The position numbers and the translations under genes were made by a program. DNA of 64,000 bases, taken from Tenacibaculum aiptasiae (GTDB lineage Bacteria > Bacteroidota > Bacteroidia > Flavobacteriales > Flavobacteriaceae). Position 1 is the first letter of the stretch, and every line of letters starts with the position of its first letter. The stretch covers positions 60,640-124,639 of the forward strand of contig NZ_WAAU01000029.1 in assembly GCF_008806755.1 (NCBI RefSeq), given 5' to 3'. The notes beneath the pieces are model-generated. The model was not told where the DNA came from and did no database searches. It saw only the letters and a program-made list of their open reading frames with translations. Shown piece by piece: positions 51,955 to 60,269 of the stretch.

Positions 51955-54096
51955 TTAATTTTTGTAAAAGATTCTATTGTTTTCAGCTTTTGAAATTTTT
52001 TCTTTTAAACTTTCTGGTAGCTTAAATCTTTCACCGTGTTTTCGAGCTAATTTTTCTGAATATGCTAAGAACTCATTAGCGCCTATATAATCTATATAAG
52101 ACATAACACCACCTGTATAGATTGGAAAACCTAAACCTAATATTGAACCAATATCAGCATCTTTAGGTTCTTTTAAAACTCCGGATTCTAAACATTTATA
52201 AGAGTCTATTACCATAGCAAATAATAAACGTTTACCTATTTCTTCTTCGTCATATTCCTCTTTTACAGGAAATATAGTTTTCCAGTTTTCCCAAATATAT
52301 TTTTTCCCTTCTTTCGGGTACTCATAAAAACCAGCTCCTTCTTTTTTTCCTGTTCGTTTATGAATGGTTGTAATATCGTAAATGGTTTTTTCTAGCTTTT
52401 TTTCAAAATCAGACAAGGTAGGGTCTTCTCCCATGATATCTAGCATTAATTTTAGATTAACCTCGTCGGAAACAGCTAATGGACCAACAGGCATTCCAAT
52501 TTTTTTAGCAACATTTTCAATTACAGCAGGAGGAAGGCCTTCAGAAAGCATTGCGATTCCTTCATTAACAAATTTTCCAAAAACTCTAGAAGTAAAAAAG
52601 CCTCTACCGTCATTAACAACAATTGGAACTTTCTTAATTTTAGTAACATAATCTATCGCAGCAGCTAAGGTTTCATCTGAGGTTTCTTTCCCCACAATAA
52701 CTTCTACTAGAGGCATTTTGTCTACTGGTGAAAAGAAATGTAATCCAATGTATTTATCTGGTTTAACAGAAGCTTTTGCTAAAGTTGTGATTGGAATTGT
52801 AGAAGTATTAGAAGCATAAATTACTTCTGGTTTTATAATAGCTTCTGTTTCTTTAGTAACTGAATTTTTAAGTTTTTCGTTTTCAAAGACAGCTTCTATT
52901 ATTAAATCGCAATCAACTAAATCTTCTACTTTATCTGTAGCCTTAATTTTTTCTAAAAGAGCATTCATTTTTATTTCTGTTGTACGCCCTTTAGCTAATT
53001 TTTTTTGTTCTATTTTTTCTGAATATGATTTTCCTCTTTCACTACTTTCTATCGATACATCTTTTAAAGCTACTTCTATACCTGCTTTAGCGGTTACATA
53101 AGCTATTCCTGCTCCCATCATTCCTGCTCCTAAAACTCCTACTTTTTTATAAGAAGCTCTTTCAAAACCTTTTGGTTTAGCTTTTCCTTTAGCAGCATCA
53201 CCAATAAAAATAAACGATGAACGGATAATATTTTTAGTTTCTTTAGAAAATAAAGTATCAACAAAATAGCGAGCTTCTATTTCTAAAGCATTGTCTATAC
53301 TTGTTGAACCTCCATGATAAATAGCACTCAATACATTTTTTATATGTGGCATATTTCCATGGGTAGTTTTGTATGTCATGGCATTTGAAACGGAATAGAA
53401 TTCTGTAATTCCCGACATTTGTCCAACACCATTTGGAGTTCCTGGAACCACAAAACGTTTGTTGTCCCATGGTTGACTAGCATTTGGATTATCTAAAATC
53501 CATTGTTTAGCCAGCTTATTAATATTATCAGTTGGCTCACAAATTTGGTTTACTAATTTGTTCTGTAATGCTTGTTCAGCTGTTAATTTTTTAGATTGCG
53601 TTATGAACTCAATAGTTTTTTGTGCTCCTAGCATACGTAAATAACGTTGTGTACCACCAGCACCTGGAAATAAACCAACAGAACATTCTACTAAGCCCAT
53701 TTTATTTTTAGGGTGGTTTACCATTATTCTATGATGACAAGCCAAAGCTATTTCTACACCACCACCTAAAGCTAGCCCATTCATAGCCGCAACTACAGGT
53801 TTTCCTGAGGTTTCTAATAAGCGCATTGCTTTGTGAGTTTCCATAAGCATTTCAAAACATTCTTCACGAGACTTGTCATAATTTAAAAACCACTTAAGAT
53901 CACCACCTGCAATAAAATCTTGCTTAGCAGAATTAATTACAATTCCTTTAACTGTAGAATCATTTACAGAACGTGTAACGGTAGTAAAGAATTCGTTCAT
54001 GGTTTCTTGATTCATTATGTTTACTGGGCTGTTGGCTACATCCCAAGTAATAAATGCAATTCCATCTGAGTCTATTGTATATTTTATATGTTGCAT
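51955..54096 (-). CDS. Enoyl-CoA hydratase / 3-hydroxyacyl-CoA dehydrogenase fusion (FadJ-like)
   Basis: A 713-residue bifunctional enzyme. The N-terminal crotonase domain (residues ~1-190) has DFIAGGDLKWF, NGLALGGGVEIALACHHR and GLVECSVGLFPGAGGTQR. The NAD-binding domain follows from ~residue 320 (VGVLGAGMMGAGIAYVTAKAG; GLHFFSPVDKMPLVEVI; GRGFFTSRVF). This is the classical FadB/FadJ order, opposite to the fusion at 5956. It hydrates enoyl-CoA and oxidises the hydroxy product in the second cluster. Confidence 0.94.
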   Translation of the reverse strand: MQHIKYTIDSDGIAFITWDVANSPVNIMNQETMNEFFTTVTRSVNDSTVKGIVINSAKQDFIAGGDLKWFLNYDKSREECFEMLMETHKAMRLLETSGKPVVAAMNGLALGGGVEIALACHHRIMVNHPKNKMGLVECSVGLFPGAGGTQRYLRMLGAQKTIEFITQSKKLTAEQALQNKLVNQICEPTDNINKLAKQWILDNPNASQPWDNKRFVVPGTPNGVGQMSGITEFYSVSNAMTYKTTHGNMPHIKNVLSAIYHGGSTSIDNALEIEARYFVDTLFSKETKNIIRSSFIFIGDAAKGKAKPKGFERASYKKVGVLGAGMMGAGIAYVTAKAGIEVALKDVSIESSERGKSYSEKIEQKKLAKGRTTEIKMNALLEKIKATDKVEDLVDCDLIIEAVFENEKLKNSVTKETEAIIKPEVIYASNTSTIPITTLAKASVKPDKYIGLHFFSPVDKMPLVEVIVGKETSDETLAAAIDYVTKIKKVPIVVNDGRGFFTSRVFGKFVNEGIAMLSEGLPPAVIENVAKKIGMPVGPLAVSDEVNLKLMLDIMGEDPTLSDFEKKLEKTIYDITTIHKRTGKKEGAGFYEYPKEGKKYIWENWKTIFPVKEEYDEEEIGKRLLFAMVIDSYKCLESGVLKEPKDADIGSILGLGFPIYTGGVMSYIDYIGANEFLAYSEKLARKHGERFKLPESLKEKISKAENNRIFYKN

Positions 54097-54105
54097 GTTT
54101 TTCTT

Positions 54106-55305
54106 TTAAATACGTTCAATAATAGTTGCAATTCCCATACCTCCACCAACACAAAGAGTAGTTAGTGCAGTTTGTTTATTTTGACGTTCTAATTCGTCTA
54201 AAGCAGTTCCTAAGATCATACATCCAGTTGCTCCAAGAGGATGCCCCATTGCTATGGCACCTCCATTTATATTTACAATTGAATGATCAATTTTCATGTT
54301 TTCCATTAAACGTAATGGAACTACGGCAAACGCTTCGTTGATTTCCCATAAGTCAATATCGGAAGCTTCCATATTTGCTTTTTGTAAAGCTTTTTTGGTA
54401 GCTGGAGTAGGGCCTTCTAACATAATTAAAGGTTCTGAACCAATAATGCTTCCCATTTTTATTTTAGCTCTAGGTTTTAAACCTAATTTTTCACCTACTT
54501 CTTTAGAGCCAATAAGCATTAATGCAGCCCCATCAACAATACCAGATGAGTTTCCTGCATGATGTACGTGATTAATTTGCTCTATTTCAGTATAGGTATC
54601 TAAAGCAGTTTGATTGAAAAGCATTTCACCCATTTTTTGAAAAGCTGGTCTTAAGTTAGCCAGACCTTCTAGAGTGGTGTTTTCTCGTATATATTCATCA
54701 TGGTCTAGATGTGTAAAACCATTAATATCAGTTACAGGAATGATTGATTTTTTAAAATTTCCAGCGCTTCGTGCTGTTGTTGCACGTTGTTGTGAAGTCA
54801 ATGCAAAAGCATCTAAATCTTTTCTTGAATAACCATACTTAGTTGCAATTAAATCGGCAGAAATTCCTTGGGGAACAAACTTTCCAAAGGCAGCATCTGG
54901 TTCCATTACCCATGCAGAACCGTCAATTCCCATAGGTACACGTGACATAGATTCTACACCTCCGGCAATTATTAAATCAGACCAACCTGAACGAATACGA
55001 GCAGCAGCTTGATTTACTGCTTCTAAACCAGAAGCACAATATCTATTTAAGGATACAGCAGCTAAATGATTTCCGTAATTTGCAACTTGAGCAGCTACTT
55101 TAGCTATATTGCCACCTTGTTCACCAGCTTGAGTAACACAGCCTAAAATAACATCTTCTACTAAGGTAGTATCTAAATTGTTTCTTGTTTTAAGTGCGTT
55201 TAATAAAGTTACTGTTAATTGAACTGGGCTAACTTGCGATAAGCTTCCTGTTTTTTTTCCAATTCCTCTTGGAGTACGGACTGAATCGTAAATGTATGCT
55301 TCCAT
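54106..55305 (-). CDS. Acetyl-CoA C-acyltransferase (second thiolase)
   Basis: A 399-residue thiolase. The nucleophile Cys90 is in LNRYCASGLEAVNQ; the other catalytic residues are in EINEAFAVVPL, GGAIAMGHPLGATGCM and LCVGGGMGIATI. It starts the second beta-oxidation operon (thiolase, hydratase/dehydrogenase, acyl-CoA dehydrogenase, thioesterase, CoA transferase). A palindrome sits 16 bases upstream. Confidence 0.93.
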   Translation of the reverse strand: MEAYIYDSVRTPRGIGKKTGSLSQVSPVQLTVTLLNALKTRNNLDTTLVEDVILGCVTQAGEQGGNIAKVAAQVANYGNHLAAVSLNRYCASGLEAVNQAAARIRSGWSDLIIAGGVESMSRVPMGIDGSAWVMEPDAAFGKFVPQGISADLIATKYGYSRKDLDAFALTSQQRATTARSAGNFKKSIIPVTDINGFTHLDHDEYIRENTTLEGLANLRPAFQKMGEMLFNQTALDTYTEIEQINHVHHAGNSSGIVDGAALMLIGSKEVGEKLGLKPRAKIKMGSIIGSEPLIMLEGPTPATKKALQKANMEASDIDLWEINEAFAVVPLRLMENMKIDHSIVNINGGAIAMGHPLGATGCMILGTALDELERQNKQTALTTLCVGGGMGIATIIERI

Positions 55306-55321
55306 TTTTTTTAATTTTAAA

Positions 55322-55337
55322 GTTACCTTATGGTAAC
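55322..55337. promoter_or_regulatory. Operator-like palindrome GTTACCTTATGGTAAC
   Basis: Perfect 6-bp arms (GTTACC/GGTAAC) around TTAT, 16 bases before the thiolase start. A divergently oriented TetR gene nearby makes it a candidate TetR operator; another partial GGTTAC copy lies at 55391. Confidence 0.6.
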
Positions 55338-55523
55338 ATTATGTGTAAAAAAATATTTCTTTTAATTTTTTATTGTGACTAAGTGGTTACAAATTTAAAA
55401 TTATTTTTTACTTTTGAAAATAACTTTACATTAATTTACAGTTTAAATAGTGAATAATTTAATTTTTAACTATTTATTTTATTGAATTATTTGTTTTGTG
55501 GTGTTGTTTTTAAAATAATATAA

Positions 55524-56183
55524 ATGAAGGAGTATACTACAGAAAATTTCAATTTTGATTTTTTGCATGAAAATCTACAAAATCTTTTGATAGAGGTAGA
55601 TGATAATTTTAAGGAGTTAACTAAAAAAGATTTTGCAATTAAAGCTTATTATTATGTAAGAGATAAATGGCCCTATAATCCTTACAGATTTAGTTTAATA
55701 GAAGAGGATTGGAAATCATCATTAATTAGCACCCAAAAAACTGGGCATTGTTTAGATAAAGCAATTATTTATATAAGTCTTTTAAGGTCGCAAGATATTC
55801 CTGCTCGTTTGGGGTTAGCTAAAGTGAAAAATCATATTGCAGTTGAAGATATAGTTGAAAAGTTTGGAAATGATGTATTAGTTCCTCATGGTTATGTAGA
55901 GCTTTTTTTAAATGATAAATGGGTCAAGGCCACTCCTGCATTTAATCAAAGTCTATGTGAGAAGTTAGGAGTAAAAGCATTAGACTTTGACGGAGAACAT
56001 GATTCTTTATTTCAAGAATATGATTTAAGCGGTAATGTCAATTTTATGGAATATTTGGAAGATTATGGTACGTTTAAAAATGTGCCTTTGTCTTATATGT
56101 TTCAACTTATGCAAGAAACGTATCCTCCATTGCAAAAAAGCGGAGTTGATTTAGGTATAGTTTTAAATCTTGCAGCTCTTTAA
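55524..56183 (+). CDS. Transglutaminase-like protein
   Basis: A 219-residue protein with a transglutaminase-core fold: STQKTGHCLDKAIIYISLLRSQ carries the Cys, IPARLGLAKVKNH the following strand, and VPHGYVELFLNDKWVKATPAFN the His and Asp of the catalytic triad. No signal peptide, so cytoplasmic. It could be a cysteine protease or amidase. It precedes the TetR gene and lies opposite the second beta-oxidation operon. Confidence 0.8.
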   Translation: MKEYTTENFNFDFLHENLQNLLIEVDDNFKELTKKDFAIKAYYYVRDKWPYNPYRFSLIEEDWKSSLISTQKTGHCLDKAIIYISLLRSQDIPARLGLAKVKNHIAVEDIVEKFGNDVLVPHGYVELFLNDKWVKATPAFNQSLCEKLGVKALDFDGEHDSLFQEYDLSGNVNFMEYLEDYGTFKNVPLSYMFQLMQETYPPLQKSGVDLGIVLNLAAL

Positions 56184-56222
56184 TCTTTACTTATATTTGG
56201 TATCTCTAATAAATTAATTAAG

Positions 56223-56795
56223 ATGAAGAGAGATAGAGCCGCAACTGAAAAAAAAATATACGATGCTTTTATTAGTTTATTGGAAAAAAAAGGTCCGCAA
56301 GGAGTTGGAATTAACGCTATAGCTAAAAAAGCTGGTGTTTCTAAAGAACTTATTTATAGATACTACGGAGGTTTAAAAGGTTTGCTTTTAAACTATGCTA
56401 AAAGTGGCGACTTTTTTAAACCTTTACATCTTGTTGATGATAAAGAAAAAAGTAGTGTTGAAGATTTAAAGCGATTTACAAAAGAAGGAACTAAGGAGTT
56501 AAGAAATAATAAAATTACTCAAGAAATTCTTAGATGGCAGCTTATTGAAAATAAGGAAGAAACAAAAGATTTATTTAAGTATACAAATAAGCAAATGGAA
56601 AAAATATTTGCTATTAATGATAGAGATTCTTCATTACAACACGCTTTTCATTTAATGATTGGTGGCTATATTTATTTTACGCTGAGTTCAAAATTTAATA
56701 AGAAGTTCATTAATGCCGATTTATCTTCTGATGAAATGTGGGATAAATTTGATAAAGCTATTGAGAAAACTTTAGATTTATTTAATGAAGAGTAA
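56223..56795 (+). CDS. TetR-family regulator
   Basis: A 190-residue protein. The N-terminal helix-turn-helix reads GPQGVGINAIAKKAGVSKELIYRYYGGLKGLL; the C-terminal helical domain is for an unknown ligand. Its position opposite the second beta-oxidation operon and the palindrome at 55322 suggest it responds to an acyl-CoA and represses that operon. Confidence 0.88.
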   Translation: MKRDRAATEKKIYDAFISLLEKKGPQGVGINAIAKKAGVSKELIYRYYGGLKGLLLNYAKSGDFFKPLHLVDDKEKSSVEDLKRFTKEGTKELRNNKITQEILRWQLIENKEETKDLFKYTNKQMEKIFAINDRDSSLQHAFHLMIGGYIYFTLSSKFNKKFINADLSSDEMWDKFDKAIEKTLDLFNEE

Positions 56796-56857
56796 GAGTT
56801 TGATAAGGCTCTCAATTAATTAATCTTATTTATAGGTGGTTGATTGACAAAATCATA

Positions 56858-56865
56858 TATATTTG
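56858..56865 (+). promoter_or_regulatory. -7 promoter box TATATTTG for the SH3 lipoprotein
   Basis: A TAnnTTTG match 18 bases before the ATG at 56883, supporting that start over an earlier TTG. Confidence 0.5.
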
Positions 56866-56882
56866 CTGAAAAATTAGTTATT

Positions 56883-57617
56883 ATGAAAAGAGTATATATT
56901 GCTATTATTTCAGCATCATTTATGCTATTAAGTTGTAAGGATGATAAAAAATCATCTCAAACTGAAACTTCAACAGAAATTGTTAAACAAGAAAAAGAAG
57001 AGGTTAAAAAAACTGCTATTTGTTTGTTAGAAAAGCTGTCTATTAGGGCTACTCCTAAAGCAAAAGGGAAGTGGATTACTTCAATGAGTTTAGGAGAAAA
57101 AATTGAATTAACTGGAGAAGAAGAAACAGATTCTATTTCTAAAAAACTGTATTACAAAGTAAGATTGATTGATGGTAAAGAAGGGTGGACTAGAGCTAGC
57201 TTTTTAGCTGTAGACGGTAAAGTAGCAACTTTATTAAAAGAAGCTACTGTTTATAAAAGACCTGATTTATTAACTAAAACAGACAAGAAATATAGTACAA
57301 TGGATATTATTGCTGTTTTAAAAACTCAAGACGATTGGATGCTTGTGAAAGGAAAAAGAGCAGCAGGTGAGTATATTGAAGAAGGATGGATAAAAGCTGG
57401 GAATTTATCAGAATCTTCTGTAGATATTGCTGTAGCTAAGTTTGCTAATGTTGCTATGTCTAATGGGGCAATGACTGATAGAATTAAGGCTCTAGAAGAA
57501 ATTGTAAATAATACAGATTTTTCTTCATCGTCATTTATTGAAAAGATTCAAGAAAAAATTGAAGATTATAAATCTAAGAATGTCAAAATTGACACAGAAG
57601 ATGCTGCTTCAAATTAA
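56883..57617 (+). CDS. Lipoprotein with two SH3-like domains
   Basis: A 244-residue protein with lipobox LLSC (Cys18). A first SH3b-like domain (LEKLSIRATPKAKGKWITSM ... GWTRASFL) and a second (KEATVYKRPDLLTKTDKKYS ... EEGWIKAGNL) follow a charged linker, ending in a helical tail. SH3b domains often bind peptidoglycan. The start is ATG 56883; the longer frame from 56844 begins upstream of the promoter box. Confidence 0.82.
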   Translation: MKRVYIAIISASFMLLSCKDDKKSSQTETSTEIVKQEKEEVKKTAICLLEKLSIRATPKAKGKWITSMSLGEKIELTGEEETDSISKKLYYKVRLIDGKEGWTRASFLAVDGKVATLLKEATVYKRPDLLTKTDKKYSTMDIIAVLKTQDDWMLVKGKRAAGEYIEEGWIKAGNLSESSVDIAVAKFANVAMSNGAMTDRIKALEEIVNNTDFSSSSFIEKIQEKIEDYKSKNVKIDTEDAASN

Positions 57618-57638
57618 ATAATTGTATAAAATAAATAG

Positions 57639-57678
57639 AAAAGCGATTTAGAATTTAAATTCCAAATCGCTTTTTTTT
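57639..57678. terminator. Bidirectional terminator before the E1 dehydrogenase
   Basis: AAAAGCGATTT and AAATCGCTTTT pair over 11 bp (plus GAATTTAAATTC inside), with T-runs on both strands, between convergent genes. Confidence 0.88.
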
Positions 57679-57698
57679 GATTTATAAACTTTAAAACC

Positions 57699-60158
57699 TT
57701 AGTAAAGATTTTTAAATTTTTGAGGATTAGCTTCGTGCATAATCTCATATACTTTCTCAAAAACATCTTCTGCAGATGGTTTAGAGAAATAATCTCCATC
57801 TGTTCCATAAGCAGGTCTGTGTGCTTTTGCTGTTAAAGTTTCTGGTTTGCTATCTAAATGCTTGTAGCCATTTTGGTTTTCTACAATTTCTTGTAATAAA
57901 TATGCAGAAGCTCCACCTGGTACATCTTCATCTACTACTAATAAACGATTTGTTTTAGCAAGAGATTTTACAGAATCATGATTTAAATCAAAAGGCAATA
58001 AACTTTGAGCATCGATAATTTCAACATCAATACCAACTTGCGCTAAATCTTTAGCAGCTTCTTCTACAATTCTTAAAGTAGAACCATAAGATACAATAGT
58101 AATATCTGTTCCTTCTTTTATAGTTTCAACAACCCCTATAGGTGTTTTAAATTCCCCTAGATTTGTTGGTAATTCTTCTTTTAAACGATATCCATTTAAA
58201 CATTCAACTACTAAAGCCGGATCGTCTCCTTCTAATAAAGTATTGTAAAAACCAGCAGCTTTGGTCATGTTTCTTGGAACTAATACATGAATTCCTCTAA
58301 CATTATTAATAATTCCTCCCATTGGAGATCCAGAGTGCCAAATTCCTTCTAAACGGTGACCACGTGTTCTAATAATTAATGGTGCTTTTTGCTTTCCAAA
58401 AGTACGGTAACGAAGTGTTGCTAAATCGTCACTCATAATTTGTAAAGCATATAATAAGTAGTCTAAATATTGAATTTCAGCAATAGGACGTAAACCTCTC
58501 ATTGCCATTCCAATACCTTGTCCTAAAATAGTTGCTTCACGAATTCCTGTATCAGAAACTCTTAACTCTCCGTATTTTTCTTGAAGCCCTTCTAATCCTT
58601 GGTTTACATCACCAATATAACCAGCATCTTCTCCAAAAATTAAAGTTTCTGGGTACTTCTTTAAAATAGCATCAAAATTATCACGCATTATAATACGTGC
58701 ATCTACTAACTTTTTTTCTTCTCCATAAGTAGGAGCTTCAGAGCTAATATTTTGTGTAGCTAATTCTGTTTCACTTAATAAGTGAGCAGAATATTTTACT
58801 GCCGCATTATCAATAGCTGCTTTAATAAAGTTTTGTAACTCTATTTTTTCAGCAAAATTTTCATCTTTTAAATAACGTAAACTTTTACGAGTAGCAACTA
58901 AAATATCCTTTCTAATTGGTTCAGCTATTCCAGCTAAGTCATTTTTATATTTAGTAATAAATGAACTATTGTTACTTTTATTAGCAACTCTTTCAAGTAA
59001 TTCTACAGCTGCAGCTACTTCAGCTTTTATTTCATTAGTATAAGCACTCCATGCATCACGTTTTGCTTTACTAACTTCTTTTTTAGCTTCTTTATCTATT
59101 TTAATTAATTCTTCTTCTGATTCTATGAATTTTAAAGTACCACCTTTTTCATCTTGTAATTCAAATTCTAAAATCCATTTACGCATTTGAGCTATACAAT
59201 CAAATTCTTGTTCCCATTGTAAACGCTCAGGTGATTTATATCTTTCGTGAGATCCAGAAGTAGAATGTCCTTGTGGTTGCGTTAATTCTTTTACGTGAAT
59301 TAATACAGGAATATGTTGCTCTCTCGCAATTTTTGATGCTTTGTTATAAGTATCAATTAATTGTACATAGTCCCAACCGTTTACCACAAATATTTCATAA
59401 CCGTTTGTGTCGTTTTCTTTTTGAAATCCTTTTAAAATTTCAGAAATACTTTCTTTAGTTGTTTGGTGTTTAGCGTGTACCGAAATTCCATATTCATCGT
59501 CCCAAACATTCATTACCATTGGCACTTGTAAAACTCCAGCAGCATTTATCGTCTCAAAGAATAATCCTTCCGATGTACTTGCGTTACCAATAGTACCCCA
59601 AGCAACTTCATTTCCTTTATTTGAAAAATTCGTCTGATTTTCTAAACCTTTTACATTACGGTAAATTTTAGAAGCTTGTGCTAAACCTAATAAACGAGGC
59701 ATTTGACCTGCTGTAGGTGAAATATCTGATGATGAGTTTTTTTGAGCAGTTAAGTTTTTCCAATTACCATTTTCATCAATAGAATGTGTAGCAAAATGAC
59801 CTCCCATTTGACGTCCTGCTGACATTGGTTCTACGTTTATATCAGTATGTGCATATAAACCAGCGAAAAATTGTTGCGGTGTTAATTGGTCAATAGCCAT
59901 CATGAAGGTTTGATCACGGTAATAACCAGATCGAAAATCTCCATTTTTAAAAGCTTTTGCCATTGCTAATTGTGGCACTTCTTTACCATCACCAAAAATT
60001 CCGAATTTTGCTTTTCCTGTTAAAACTTCTCTACGTCCTAATAAACTACACTCTCTACTAATACGAGCAATTCTATAGTCGTTTAAAACTTCGTTTTTAA
60101 AATCTTGAAAAGAAAGTTGTTGTGTGTTAGCTACTTCGGTCTTTTGCGTCATAATCAT
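57699..60158 (-). CDS. 2-oxoacid dehydrogenase E1, alpha and beta subunits fused
   Basis: An 819-residue thiamine-diphosphate enzyme. The alpha part (residues ~50-330) has AWGTIGNASTSEGLFFETIN, MNVWDDEYGISVHAKHQT and the flexible STSGSHERYKSPERL loop. The beta part (from ~470) has IFGEDAGYIGDVNQGLEGLQ, VSDTGIREATILGQGIGMAM and DEDVPGGASAYLLQE. Such fusions, of the branched-chain/2-oxoisovalerate type, are typical of Bacteroidota. The E2 and E3 subunits are elsewhere. An alternative ATG lies two codons in. Substrate specificity cannot be read from this sequence. Confidence 0.92.
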   Translation of the reverse strand: MIMTQKTEVANTQQLSFQDFKNEVLNDYRIARISRECSLLGRREVLTGKAKFGIFGDGKEVPQLAMAKAFKNGDFRSGYYRDQTFMMAIDQLTPQQFFAGLYAHTDINVEPMSAGRQMGGHFATHSIDENGNWKNLTAQKNSSSDISPTAGQMPRLLGLAQASKIYRNVKGLENQTNFSNKGNEVAWGTIGNASTSEGLFFETINAAGVLQVPMVMNVWDDEYGISVHAKHQTTKESISEILKGFQKENDTNGYEIFVVNGWDYVQLIDTYNKASKIAREQHIPVLIHVKELTQPQGHSTSGSHERYKSPERLQWEQEFDCIAQMRKWILEFELQDEKGGTLKFIESEEELIKIDKEAKKEVSKAKRDAWSAYTNEIKAEVAAAVELLERVANKSNNSSFITKYKNDLAGIAEPIRKDILVATRKSLRYLKDENFAEKIELQNFIKAAIDNAAVKYSAHLLSETELATQNISSEAPTYGEEKKLVDARIIMRDNFDAILKKYPETLIFGEDAGYIGDVNQGLEGLQEKYGELRVSDTGIREATILGQGIGMAMRGLRPIAEIQYLDYLLYALQIMSDDLATLRYRTFGKQKAPLIIRTRGHRLEGIWHSGSPMGGIINNVRGIHVLVPRNMTKAAGFYNTLLEGDDPALVVECLNGYRLKEELPTNLGEFKTPIGVVETIKEGTDITIVSYGSTLRIVEEAAKDLAQVGIDVEIIDAQSLLPFDLNHDSVKSLAKTNRLLVVDEDVPGGASAYLLQEIVENQNGYKHLDSKPETLTAKAHRPAYGTDGDYFSKPSAEDVFEKVYEIMHEANPQKFKNLY

Positions 60159-60176
60159 CTAGTTTTGGTATCGACA

Positions 60177-60184
60177 CAAAGATA
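60177..60184 (-). promoter_or_regulatory. -7 promoter box TATCTTTG for the E1 dehydrogenase
   Basis: A TAnnTTTG match on the minus strand, 18 bases before the start codon. Confidence 0.55.
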
Positions 60185-60269
60185 GTTTTTTTAGTTGAAA
60201 TCTAAAAATTTCAATTTTTATTGAATATTCTTCAAAAAAAAAGATAAAAAAGAGGTTTTGTTGAAGTAT

